A stretch of 61,595 bases of DNA from Solidesulfovibrio fructosivorans JJ] (GTDB lineage: Bacteria > Desulfobacterota > Desulfovibrionia > Desulfovibrionales > Desulfovibrionaceae), in assembly GCF_000179555.1 (NCBI RefSeq), contig NZ_AECZ01000022.1, forward strand, positions 1 through 61,595, read 5' to 3'. Below are positions 37,809 to 45,787 of this stretch, piece after piece (the first letter of the stretch is position 1; every line of letters begins with the position of its first letter). Both the position numbers and the translations under genes were made by a program. The notes under the pieces were generated by a model, which did no database searches, was not told where the DNA came from, and was given only the letters and a program-made list of their open reading frames with translations.

Positions 37809-38102
37809 ATGACCATGGTCGTAGGCGTGCTGACCCTCCAGTTCACGTTGCACGGCAACGATTCGCTCAAGGGCAAGCGGCGCGTGGCCCAAAGCCTCAA
37901 GCGCAAGCTGCGCAACAAGTTCAACGTGGCCGCCGCAGAAACGGCCATGCAGGAATCCTGGGACACCCTCGTCCTGGCCGCGGTCACCGTCTCCTCGGAC
38001 GCCGCCCATGCCAGGGGCCTGCTCCAGAAAGCCCTCAACATGGTCGTGGCCACGGCCGAAGCCGAACTCGTCGACGACGACATCGAGATTCTTTTCCTGT
38101 AA
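37809..38102 (+). CDS. DUF503 (YlxP-like) protein
   Basis: A 97-residue DUF503-family protein, usually encoded between infB and rbfA. Typical lines are [20 protein letters not shown] and [20 protein letters not shown], with an acidic end (DDDIEILFL). The function is not settled. No clear ribosome binding site precedes the ATG at 37809, and a second ATG lies two codons on. It starts 47 bases after infB and ends 13 bases before rbfA. Confidence 0.87.
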   Translation: MTMVVGVLTLQFTLHGNDSLKGKRRVAQSLKRKLRNKFNVAAAETAMQESWDTLVLAAVTVSSDAAHARGLLQKALNMVVATAEAELVDDDIEILFL

Positions 38103-38115
38103 GGCACAAACCGCC

Positions 38116-38451
38116 ATGAAAGCCAAACCTTCGCGCCGCTCCTCCCGCCTGGCCGACCAGATCGCCCGGGAAATGGCCCTCGCCCTGGCCGAGGACGTGC
38201 AAGACCCGCGTCTGGAGCTCGTCACCATCAGCGGCGCTGCCTTGAACGCCGACCTGTCCATCGCCCGGGTCTACTACACCTTAAGCGGCGACGAGGCCCG
38301 GCTGGCCGAGGCGGCCGAGGCCCTCGAACAGGCCAAGGGGTTTCTGCGCACCCTGCTCGGAAAACGGCTGCGCCTGCGCGCCGTGCCCCAGCTGCGGTTC
38401 GCCCGCGACACCTTTCTGGAGGACATGGTCTATGCCCGACCCGAGGCATGA
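38116..38451 (+). CDS. rbfA: Ribosome-binding factor A
   Basis: A KH-fold 30S maturation factor. The 111 residues include SSRLADQIAREMALALAEDV and VQDPRLELVTISGAALNADL with LSIARVYYTL, and end LRLRAVPQLRFARDTFLED, the usual RbfA pattern (V-P-x-L-x-F). The 3' end overlaps the DHH phosphoesterase gene by 20 bases, indicating tight coupling. Confidence 0.93.
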   Translation: MKAKPSRRSSRLADQIAREMALALAEDVQDPRLELVTISGAALNADLSIARVYYTLSGDEARLAEAAEALEQAKGFLRTLLGKRLRLRAVPQLRFARDTFLEDMVYARPEA

Positions 38452-39424
38452 AATCGCCCGCCGGATCCGCGAGGGCAACAGCTTCGTGGTGGCCGCCCAT
38501 GCCTCTCCGGACGGCGACGCCCTGGGCTCCACCGCCGCCATGGGCTTCATCCTGGAAGCGCTCGGCAAGTCGTTTGCCCTGGTCAACGACTCCCCGGTGC
38601 CGCCCCAGTACGGCTGGCTGGAGCTGCCCGCCCCCCTGCTCGACGTGCCCCCGGACAACGACTACGATCTGGCCGTGGTCCTCGACTGCGGCGACGGCCC
38701 CCGGCTGGGCCGCCTGGAAACCGCGCTCGACCCGGCCCGCACCGTCGTCATCGACCATCACCTGGGCAACCCCGGTTTCGGCGTGGTCAACTGGGTCGAT
38801 CCGGGGCACTGCGCCACGGGCGAGATGGTGGCCCTACTCGCCAAGGACCTGGGCGTGCCGCTTGCCGGCCCCCTGGCCGAGGCCATCTATACCGCCCTGG
38901 CCACGGACACCGGCTTTTTCAGCTTCAGCGGCACCTCGGCCGTGTGCATGGATATCGTCGCCGAAATGATCCGGGGCGGCCTCGACGTCGGGACCGTGGG
39001 CGCGCGCATAAAAAACCAGTGGACCATGAACCGGGTGCGGCTGTGGTCCGAGGTGCTTGCCGAACTGTGCCTGGCCGACCATGGACAGGTGGGGCTTATC
39101 AGGATATCGCAAGAAATGTTTCGCCGCACCGGCACCGGCCCCGAGGATTGCGAGGGGCTGGTCAACAACGCGCTTCGGGTGCGCGGCGTGCGCGCCGCGA
39201 TCCTGGCGCGCGAACTGCCCGAGGGCGGCGTGAAATTTTCCCTGCGTTCGGTCGGCGCCGTCAACATCCAGGCCGTGGCCGCCGCGTTCGGCGGCGGCGG
39301 GCATAAAAACGCCGCCGGTGGCAGGCTGGACTATCCCCTGGACGAATCCGCCAATCTTCTCGTCGCGGCCGTGGCCAAGGCCGTGGCCGAGGTTGGGATA
39401 AAGGAACATCAGCTTGACGCCTAG
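38432..39424 (+). CDS. DHH-family phosphoesterase (NrnA-like)
   Basis: A 330-residue DHH/DHHA1 protein, probably an NrnA-type nano-RNase / 3'-phosphoadenosine-5'-phosphate phosphatase. Motifs are HASPDGDALGS (about 23-33), VLDCGDG (about 82-88) and IDHHLGN (DHH, about 107-113). DTGFF lies in the middle, and the C-terminal DHHA1 glycine motif is GGGGHKNAAGG. This type commonly sits between rbfA and truB. The 3' end overlaps truB by 11 bases. Confidence 0.9.
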   Translation: MPDPRHEIARRIREGNSFVVAAHASPDGDALGSTAAMGFILEALGKSFALVNDSPVPPQYGWLELPAPLLDVPPDNDYDLAVVLDCGDGPRLGRLETALDPARTVVIDHHLGNPGFGVVNWVDPGHCATGEMVALLAKDLGVPLAGPLAEAIYTALATDTGFFSFSGTSAVCMDIVAEMIRGGLDVGTVGARIKNQWTMNRVRLWSEVLAELCLADHGQVGLIRISQEMFRRTGTGPEDCEGLVNNALRVRGVRAAILARELPEGGVKFSLRSVGAVNIQAVAAAFGGGGHKNAAGGRLDYPLDESANLLVAAVAKAVAEVGIKEHQLDA

Positions 39425-40391
39425 GACCGCCCTGCCCCAGCTTCACGGCGTGCTGGTGCTCGACAAGCCTTCGGGGCCGACCTCCACCGCCTGCCTGACG
39501 GCGATCAAACGCCTGGGGCAAAAAAAGATCGGCCATGCCGGGACCCTCGATCCGTTGGCCGCCGGCGTGCTGGTGGTGCTCCTGGGCGAGGCGACCAAGC
39601 TCGCCCCCTACGTCATGGAAGGCGAAAAGACCTATCTGGGGCAACTGCGCCTGGGGCTTTCCACCGACACCTACGACATCCAGGGCGCGGTGACTGCCGA
39701 GGCAGCCTGGGACCACATCGCCCCGGCCGAACTCGCCGAAGCCATCGCCGCCTGGACGCTTGAGACAAGCCAGGAGGTGCCGCCCTACTCGGCGGCCAAG
39801 CACCAGGGGAAGCCGCTCTACGCCCTGGCCCGCAAGGGCCTGGACGCCCCTGTCAAACGCAAGGAGATTTCCGTTTTCGACGCGCAGGCCGTTGCCATCG
39901 ACCTGCCGTCGGCGACATTCCGGGTTCGGGTTTCCGCCGGCGTCTACATACGCTCCCTGGTCCACAGCCTGGGGAAGCGACTTGGCTGCGGCGCCGCCCT
40001 CACCGCCCTGACCCGGGAAGCCAGCCGTCCCTTCGACCTGACGCAGGCGCATGGCCTGGACGACATCCTGGCCGCCCCGGAAACCCTGCCCGAGCGGGTC
40101 ATTCCCATCGGACAGGCGCTTCCCCACTGGGCCACCGTTGCCCTGCCCGCCGATACGGCCGCCCTGGTGCGCCAGGGCGTGCGGGTGCGGGCCGGCGCGA
40201 CGTATGCGCCCGGGGGCTGCGCCCTGCTGACCGACGACGCCGGACAGCCACTGGCGTTGGCCAAGGTCGAGGAGACGAACGGCACGAGAAGGTGGGCCAT
40301 TTTGCGCGGTCTTTTCGGCGACCCGCAGCCGGCCCGGCGCGGCGGACAAACCGTCCCCGAGCGAACTACCACCCCCAACCATGGAGGATAA
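39414..40391 (+). CDS. truB: tRNA pseudouridine(55) synthase TruB
   Basis: Makes the T-loop pseudouridine of tRNAs. The 325 residues include [11 protein letters not shown], the catalytic [14 protein letters not shown] (Asp in TLDP), and [21 protein letters not shown] start at 39414 is chosen: AAGGA lies upstream and it precedes the family N terminus ([10 protein letters not shown]). It overlaps the preceding gene by 11 bases and ends five bases before the rpsO start. Confidence 0.95.
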   Translation: MTPRTALPQLHGVLVLDKPSGPTSTACLTAIKRLGQKKIGHAGTLDPLAAGVLVVLLGEATKLAPYVMEGEKTYLGQLRLGLSTDTYDIQGAVTAEAAWDHIAPAELAEAIAAWTLETSQEVPPYSAAKHQGKPLYALARKGLDAPVKRKEISVFDAQAVAIDLPSATFRVRVSAGVYIRSLVHSLGKRLGCGAALTALTREASRPFDLTQAHGLDDILAAPETLPERVIPIGQALPHWATVALPADTAALVRQGVRVRAGATYAPGGCALLTDDAGQPLALAKVEETNGTRRWAILRGLFGDPQPARRGGQTVPERTTTPNHGG

Positions 40392-40395
40392 CGCT

Positions 40396-40665
40396 GTGGT
40401 TATGACCGCCGAAGATAAAGCAAGCGTCATCACGGAACACAAGAAGCACGACGGCGACACCGGGTCCCCCGAGGTCCAGGTCGCCCTGCTGACGGCGCGC
40501 ATCACTTACCTGACCGATCACTTCAAGTCCCATCCCAAGGATTACCATTCCCGGACGGGTCTGCTCAAACTGGTCGGCCAGCGCCGGAAACTCTTAAACT
40601 ACCTGAAGAAAAAGGACATCCAGCGCTACCGCGATTTGATCGCCAAGCTTGGATTGCGCAAGTAG
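40396..40665 (+). CDS. rpsO: 30S ribosomal protein S15
   Basis: Primary 16S rRNA-binding protein. With the GTG start at 40396 the product is 89 residues, the standard S15 length. The motif [20 protein letters not shown] and the end [20 protein letters not shown] are canonical. GGAGG lies seven bases before this GTG, which decides against the ATG at 40381 and the later ATG at 40402. It is followed by a hairpin and then pnp, as in E. coli. Confidence 0.97.
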   Translation: MVMTAEDKASVITEHKKHDGDTGSPEVQVALLTARITYLTDHFKSHPKDYHSRTGLLKLVGQRRKLLNYLKKKDIQRYRDLIAKLGLRK

Positions 40666-40676
40666 CGCCGCCACGA

Positions 40677-40706
40677 CGGGAGCCGGCCTTCGCGGGCCGG
40701 TTCCCG
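40677..40706 (+). terminator. Hairpin after rpsO
   Basis: GGGAGCCGGCC (40678-40688) pairs with GGCCGGTTCCC (40695-40705, one G-U pair). It lies about 12 bases after the rpsO stop and has no U-tract, so it may be a partial terminator or processing structure in an rpsO-pnp transcript. Confidence 0.5.
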
Positions 40707-40758
40707 CCTTCCCGCGCATGCATTATGCGCGCCCGCCCTCGGGACCAGGATCGCGCCC

Positions 40759-40782
40759 TGGAAAACAGACTTCTGCTTTCCA
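40759..40782 (+). promoter_or_regulatory. Hairpin in the pnp leader
   Basis: TGGAAAACAG and CTGCTTTCCA pair with one internal mismatch. The pnp leader of E. coli carries an RNase III-cleaved stem used in PNPase autoregulation; this hairpin is in a comparable place, 100 bases before the pnp ATG. No other gene is visible between 40666 and 40881. Confidence 0.35.
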
Positions 40783-40881
40783 TCGGGGACGCGACAAGCG
40801 GGTCCCGGCGGCCGCCGCGCCTGCTGCATGGCGGGAGGGTCGGTTCCAAACGCCACTTTCCCTTTTTTCAGCGAGGTGCCC

Positions 40882-43137
40882 ATGACACTCCAGTTCGATC
40901 CCATCCGACTCCAAGCGAACATCGGCGGCAATGCCGTCATTCTCGAAACCGGTCGTCTGGCCAACCAGGCCGACGGCGCCGTCTGGGTCCAGTCCGGCGG
41001 CACGGTGGTCCTGGTCACGGCCTGCACCCAGGTCCTGCCCGAGGAGAAAGGCTTCTTCCCGCTCACCGTCGACTACCAGGAAATGTCCTACGCCGCCGGG
41101 CGCATTCCGGGCTCGTACTTCCGCCGCGAAATCGGCCGCCCCTCCGAGCGCGAGGTGCTAGTCTGCCGGCTGATCGACCGCCCCTGCCGGCCGCTTTTCC
41201 CCAAGGGCTTCCGTGACGAGGTCCAGATCATCGCCACCGTGCTTTCCGCCGACGGCGTGGTCGAGCCCGACGTCCTGGCCCTGACCGCCGCTTCGTCCGC
41301 CCTGCACATCTCCAAGATCCCCTTCGAAGGCCCCATCGCCGGCGGCCGCGTGGGCTACGTGGACGGCGCGTTCGTCTTCAACCCCACCGTGCAGCAGATG
41401 AACGGCGAAAGCACGCTCAACCTCGTGTTCGCCGCCTCGCGCGACGCCGTGGTCATGGTCGAGGGCGGCGGCCAGTTCGTGTCCGAGGACATGCTGGCCG
41501 ATGCCCTGGAATGGGGGCACAACAGCGTGCAGCCCTTGATCGACCTCCAGGAGGAACTGCGCGAGAAGGCCGGCAAGCCCAAGATCGCCTTCGTCCCGCC
41601 GACCCCCATCGAAGAGCTGGAAAAGCTCGTCCATGCGACGGCAGAGGCCGGGCTCAAGGAAGCCTTCGCCATCAAGGACAAGATGCCACGCCGCGAGGCC
41701 CGAAAGGCCGTCAAGCAGGCCGTCGTCGAAGCCGTGGTCGCCGCCTTCCCGGACGAACCGACCTACAAGGCCAAGGCCGGCGACATCCTTGCGGACATGG
41801 AGAAGAAGCTGCTGCGGACGCTGATCAAGGAAACCGGCATCCGCCTCGACGGCCGCGACACCAAGACCGTGCGCCCCATCGGCATCGAGGTGGGGGTTTT
41901 GCCCCGCACCCACGGTTCGACCATCTTCGCCCGGGGCGAGACCAAATCCCTGTGCGTGGCCACGTTGGGCTCCACCGGCGACGAGCAGAAAATCGAAACG
42001 CTCAACGGCGAGACCTACAAGCGTTTCATGCTCCACTACAACTTCCCGCCCTACTGCGTGGGCGAGGTCAAGCCCATGCGCGGCCCGTCGCGCCGTGAAA
42101 TCGGCCACGGGGCCCTGGCCGAGCGCTCCATCCTGCCCGTGCTGCCCGGCGCCGACGAGTTCCCCTTCACCATGCGCGTGGTCTCCCAGGTGATGGAGTC
42201 CAACGGCTCCTCGTCCATGGCTTCGGTGTGCGGCGCGTCGCTGGCGCTCATGGACGCCGGCGTCCCGGTCAAGGAACCCGTGGCCGGCATCGCCATGGGA
42301 CTGATCAAGGAAGGCGACGATTTCCTGGTCCTGACCGACATCCTCGGCGACGAGGACGCCATGGGCGACATGGACTTCAAGGTCGCCGGCACGGCCAACG
42401 GCGTCACCGGCATCCAGATGGACATCAAGATCACCGGCATTCCCCAGGCCGTCATGCGCCAGGCGCTGTCCCAGGCCAAGGAAGCCCGGCTGCACATCCT
42501 CGGCCGCATGGCCGAGGTGCTCGCCGCGCCGCGCGCCGAGCTCTCGCCGCTGGCGCCGCAGCTCGAGGTGGTCAACATCAATCCGGAAAAAATCCGCGAA
42601 GTGATCGGCCCCGGCGGCAAGAACATCAAGGCCATCACGGCCGACACCGGCGCGTCCATCGACATCGAGGACTCGGGCAAGATCTCCATCTTCGCCCCCA
42701 CCCTCGATTCCCTGGCCAAGGCCAAGGAGCGCGTGCTGTTTTATGACCAGCACGCCGACGTCGGCGCCAACTACAAGGGCATCGTCCGCAAGGTCATCGA
42801 CTGCGGCGCGATCATCGAGATCCTGCCCGGCCTCGAAGGCCTGTGCCACGTGTCCCAGCTCGACGTCGAGCGGGTGGCCAGCCCGGCCGACGTGGTCAAG
42901 CTCGGCCAGGAGATCGAGGTCAAGGTCCTCGAGGAGGAGCCCTCGGGCCGCATCCGCCTGTCGCGCAAGGCCGTGCTCAACGAAGAGCGCGGCATCCCCT
43001 ACGATCCGGCCGATTACGCCAAGACCGGCGCCCCGCGTCGCCCCGGCGGCGACCGTGACCGGCGCGGCGGCGACCGTCGCGGCGGATTCGACCGCGACCG
43101 CGGCGGCCGGGATCGCGGCCCTCGCGACCGCGACTAG
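40882..43137 (+). CDS. pnp: Polyribonucleotide nucleotidyltransferase (PNPase)
   Basis: Phosphorolytic 3'-5' exoribonuclease of RNA decay. The 751 residues contain two RNase PH domains. The first has YQEMSYAAGRIPGSYFRREI; the second has GDEDAMGDMDFKVAGTANGV with the catalytic aspartates. A KH domain (IREVIGPGGKNIKAITADTG, about 574-593) and an S1 domain follow. The tail is Arg/Gly/Asp-rich (about 725-751) and extends beyond typical PNPase. The ATG at 40882 follows GCGAGG. Confidence 0.97.
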   Translation: MTLQFDPIRLQANIGGNAVILETGRLANQADGAVWVQSGGTVVLVTACTQVLPEEKGFFPLTVDYQEMSYAAGRIPGSYFRREIGRPSEREVLVCRLIDRPCRPLFPKGFRDEVQIIATVLSADGVVEPDVLALTAASSALHISKIPFEGPIAGGRVGYVDGAFVFNPTVQQMNGESTLNLVFAASRDAVVMVEGGGQFVSEDMLADALEWGHNSVQPLIDLQEELREKAGKPKIAFVPPTPIEELEKLVHATAEAGLKEAFAIKDKMPRREARKAVKQAVVEAVVAAFPDEPTYKAKAGDILADMEKKLLRTLIKETGIRLDGRDTKTVRPIGIEVGVLPRTHGSTIFARGETKSLCVATLGSTGDEQKIETLNGETYKRFMLHYNFPPYCVGEVKPMRGPSRREIGHGALAERSILPVLPGADEFPFTMRVVSQVMESNGSSSMASVCGASLALMDAGVPVKEPVAGIAMGLIKEGDDFLVLTDILGDEDAMGDMDFKVAGTANGVTGIQMDIKITGIPQAVMRQALSQAKEARLHILGRMAEVLAAPRAELSPLAPQLEVVNINPEKIREVIGPGGKNIKAITADTGASIDIEDSGKISIFAPTLDSLAKAKERVLFYDQHADVGANYKGIVRKVIDCGAIIEILPGLEGLCHVSQLDVERVASPADVVKLGQEIEVKVLEEEPSGRIRLSRKAVLNEERGIPYDPADYAKTGAPRRPGGDRDRRGGDRRGGFDRDRGGRDRGPRDRD

Positions 43138-43161
43138 CGTTTAAGGAAAGCGCGAGACCGT

Positions 43162-43225
43162 GCGAGAGGGGAAACCCTTTGAAAAAGGGTTCTCCTCTCT
43201 CGCGCTCTCCCCTTCCCAAACTTCT
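43162..43225 (+). repeat. Palindromic intergenic repeat with tail (copy 5), 3' of pnp
   Basis: An imperfect palindrome from GCGAGAGGGG to CCTCTCTCGC (43162-43203) begins 24 bases after the pnp stop. The tail GCTCTCCCCTTCCCAAACTT follows, as after der. A separate canonical terminator lies 30 bases further on. Confidence 0.8.
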
Positions 43226-43254
43226 TCACGTCACAGGCGTTACACCGATAGACG

Positions 43255-43283
43255 GAGCCTTCCTTGCGGGAGGCTCTTTTTTT
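43255..43283 (+). terminator. Rho-independent terminator of the pnp transcript
   Basis: GAGCCT/AGGCTC with inner TCC/GGG pairs encloses TTGC and is followed by seven T. It lies about 120 bases after the pnp stop, beyond the palindromic repeat. Confidence 0.9.
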
Positions 43284-43298
43284 GTTGCCGCGTCCCAT

Positions 43299-43333
43299 GA
43301 AAAAACCGGCCCCGGGCGAACGCCCGAAGCCGG
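43299..43333 (-). terminator. Rho-independent terminator of the lipoprotein gene
   Basis: A 12-bp GC-rich stem around a four-base loop is followed on the - strand by six T, 28 bases after the stop at 43361. It faces the pnp terminator. Confidence 0.9.
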
Positions 43334-43360
43334 TGTGCGATCGTTTGGAAGCCGGCCTTT

Positions 43361-44107
43361 CTACCAGACCGGCATGTCCACGGGGATGATGAACGTCTGC
43401 ACCTGGTTGTCCACGTGCACGATCACCCGCAGCGAATGGATGCCGGCCGAGACCGGGAAGTAGAGGTAGCCGGGCATGAGTCCCCCCGGCGGCACGGGAG
43501 ACGGCCGCCAGGCGTAGGTGCCCATCTCCTGGTAGAGCGAGGCCCGGTACTGGTCCATGCTCGGCTGCTGGGACAGCGCCGCGCCGCCGATGGCTCCGGC
43601 CCCGGCCCCGATCAGCGCCCCGGGGCCCGCGCCCCAGCCGTGGTTGAAGCCCGAACCGATAAGCGCCCCGAGCCCGGCTCCGACGGCCGCGCCGGTCAGC
43701 CCCCCGACGACCGCCGCCTCGGCGCTTTTCTTGTAGGCCGTGGAGGCGAAGACGAGTTCGGCCGCCTGGTCCACGGAATACGGCGCGTATTCCGCCCCGC
43801 CGACGCCTATGCCCCGGCATTCCTGGGCGTAGATGACCGGATAGCGGCCGGAATGGTTGCTGACCAAAAGCAGCACCGGAAAAAGACCCGCGTCATAGTA
43901 ATTGAGCCCCCGGCCCTGCCATTGGTAGCGCACCGCCCCGATATCCCAGTCGGCCGTGCGCGCCGCGCCGGGCAGGACGGCCGGGTTGACCACACTCGAG
44001 ATCTGCGGATTCGGCGGCGTGTAGACCGCGCAGGAGGCAAGCAGGAAACAAAGGGCCAAAGCCGTCGCCAGCCGGCCGACCGGCATGGAAAGGGTGGTGC
44101 GTTTCAT
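43361..44107 (-). CDS. Glycine-zipper outer-membrane lipoprotein, unknown function
   Basis: A 248-residue lipoprotein. The signal (about 1-25) ends in the lipobox LLASC. A central glycine-zipper segment (about 130-180) of GAAVGAGLGALIG type suggests membrane insertion. The C-terminal part GYLYFPVSAGIHSLRVIVHV is beta-rich. The protein is not assigned beyond that. It lies last in a - strand series after the 212-residue exported protein, with a 51-base gap. Confidence 0.8.
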   Translation of the reverse strand: MKRTTLSMPVGRLATALALCFLLASCAVYTPPNPQISSVVNPAVLPGAARTADWDIGAVRYQWQGRGLNYYDAGLFPVLLLVSNHSGRYPVIYAQECRGIGVGGAEYAPYSVDQAAELVFASTAYKKSAEAAVVGGLTGAAVGAGLGALIGSGFNHGWGAGPGALIGAGAGAIGGAALSQQPSMDQYRASLYQEMGTYAWRPSPVPPGGLMPGYLYFPVSAGIHSLRVIVHVDNQVQTFIIPVDMPVW

Positions 44108-44158
44108 AGGTCCTCTTGATGATGTTCCGGGCCGGCAAATGCCGGCCGGTGGTTGCTT

Positions 44159-44797
44159 CTACCGGCAGAACCGGATCGAGTCCATGATGCGGCGCAGGGT
44201 GTCCCTGGCCGCCTCGAACTGGCCGTTTTCGCTGGCGGCCATGAAGTTCATGTAGAAATTCTCCCCGTCGTAGGCCTGCCAGATGATGCGCTGGTAGCCG
44301 TTTTTCTGGGGCGCTTCCACGATCTCCCAGCCGATGACGCCGCATTTGCGCTTGGCGTCGCCGTCGTCGCGCCGCCTGGCCTCCAGATACTTCTTGATCT
44401 GCACCATCTCCTTGGCCTGCTTGAGCGAGGCGGCGACCGAGGCCTTGCGCGGAAAGCTCGGCACCAACTGCTCGAGGTGGAACTGAAACGACCAGGTGGT
44501 GCCGGGTTTCATGAACAGCACCGATTCGCTGGCCGGATCGCCGTTTTCCAGCTTCCAGCCGGCCGGAATGGTAAAGGAAAAATTGCGGGCCGGATTCTTG
44601 TAGGTGGTGTCGCTGGCGAGCACCCCGGCCCCGCCGGAGGCCGGCGCGGCAGAGGACCCCGCCTGGGAACCCGCGGGAGTCTTGCCGCCGGTCACGGCAT
44701 CGATGCCTTGCTTGAGCAGGCCGAACTGGGCGCCGGCAAGGGTGGGGAGAAACATCAAGGCGCACGTCAACGACAGCACGCAAAGGATACGTCGCAT
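44159..44797 (-). CDS. Exported protein of unknown function
   Basis: A 212-residue protein. The signal peptide (about 1-26) ends LPTLAGAQF. A Gly/Ser/Ala linker is followed by a compact domain from about residue 65, with YKNPARNFSFTIPAGWKLEN and an end YMNFMAASENGQFEAARDTL. This pattern (a FSFTIPxGW-type strand and a terminal helix) resembles other small periplasmic proteins, including the one at 50610. AAGGAG sits before the ATG at 44797, chosen over longer open frame. Confidence 0.78.
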   Translation of the reverse strand: MRRILCVLSLTCALMFLPTLAGAQFGLLKQGIDAVTGGKTPAGSQAGSSAAPASGGAGVLASDTTYKNPARNFSFTIPAGWKLENGDPASESVLFMKPGTTWSFQFHLEQLVPSFPRKASVAASLKQAKEMVQIKKYLEARRRDDGDAKRKCGVIGWEIVEAPQKNGYQRIIWQAYDGENFYMNFMAASENGQFEAARDTLRRIMDSIRFCR

Positions 44798-44831
44798 AGG
44801 GCATCTCCTTGCACTGGGTGGTTGGCGGTTT

Positions 44832-45674
44832 TCAGGAAACGAGTACTCCGGCATAGCCCACGACCTGCTCCATGTCGCCCGTGACCTCCCCGGACGTGGC
44901 GTAGGCGGCAAGCAACGCATCCCGCGCGCCGAGCCCGATGGCCACGAAGAGCCCCAGGGCCATGGGCAGCACGCCGCACATGGTGATGCCTTCACTGCGC
45001 ACCACAGCGCACAAGCCTTCGGGATCGAGGGCAAGGACGCGGGAAAGGGCCATGGAATCGCGCTTCTTGGCGGCGGTATGGGAAATGTAGTGGCTCATGT
45101 CCGAGCTGACCACGATGGAAACCGGATGCGAAAGCTCGCGCAAGACCGCCACGATGGCCCCGGCCACCTCGCGCAGCACGCCCGGGTCGGGCTCGGCCAC
45201 GCAAATCGGCACGATGCGCGCCCCGGGATTGACCGCGCACAGGAAAGGCAGTTCGACCTCCAGGGAATGCTCGCCCATATGCGCCGCGACATCGGAGGCC
45301 AGACGCGGCGCGGCGGCCATGAGTTCGCCGGCGAGCCCGGCGTCCACCGGCACTTCGCAGCCCGGGACCAGCCACGCCCCTTCGGGCCAGACGGCAAGCC
45401 GCGCCCCCTGCCCGGTATGGTTGGGGCCGAGAAGCAGGAGCCTATCGGCAAGCCTGGCCGCGCCCAGGGTGCGCCCGGCCACCAAACCGCTGAAGACGTA
45501 GCCGGCGTGGGGCACCATGGCCAGAAGGGTCGGCTTTTCGGACCGGGGAGCGGCCTGGGCCAGATAGCCGGCCACTTCGCGGCGCAGCCCGGCCGGGTCG
45601 CCGGGATAGAAACGGCCGGCCACGACGGGCTGGCGGATCATGGACGAAACGGAAGAGGACGACGCGACGGACAT
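44832..45674 (-). CDS. amrB: AmmeMemoRadiSam system protein B (MEMO1 family)
   Basis: A 280-residue MEMO-family protein related to extradiol dioxygenases, normally partnered by an AMMECR1 protein and a radical SAM protein. Diagnostic lines are QPVVAGRFYPGDP (about 15-27), PHAGYVFSGLVAG, LLGPNHTG, the MGEHSLEVELPFL signature and SSDMSHYI. GGAGGGAGCC precedes the ATG at 45674. The AMMECR1 and radical SAM partners are not in this window. The biochemical role is unsettled. Confidence 0.9.
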   Translation of the reverse strand: MSVASSSSVSSMIRQPVVAGRFYPGDPAGLRREVAGYLAQAAPRSEKPTLLAMVPHAGYVFSGLVAGRTLGAARLADRLLLLGPNHTGQGARLAVWPEGAWLVPGCEVPVDAGLAGELMAAAPRLASDVAAHMGEHSLEVELPFLCAVNPGARIVPICVAEPDPGVLREVAGAIVAVLRELSHPVSIVVSSDMSHYISHTAAKKRDSMALSRVLALDPEGLCAVVRSEGITMCGVLPMALGLFVAIGLGARDALLAAYATSGEVTGDMEQVVGYAGVLVS

Positions 45675-45787
45675 GGCTCCCTCCTCGCCCCGCGCGGCGG
45701 ACAGGACGTCGGGACACAGGGCAGTATGGATGTCCTAGCCTGCTTTGGGCCGCCTTGACAAGGGAAGGGGCGGCGAAGCCGACGCCT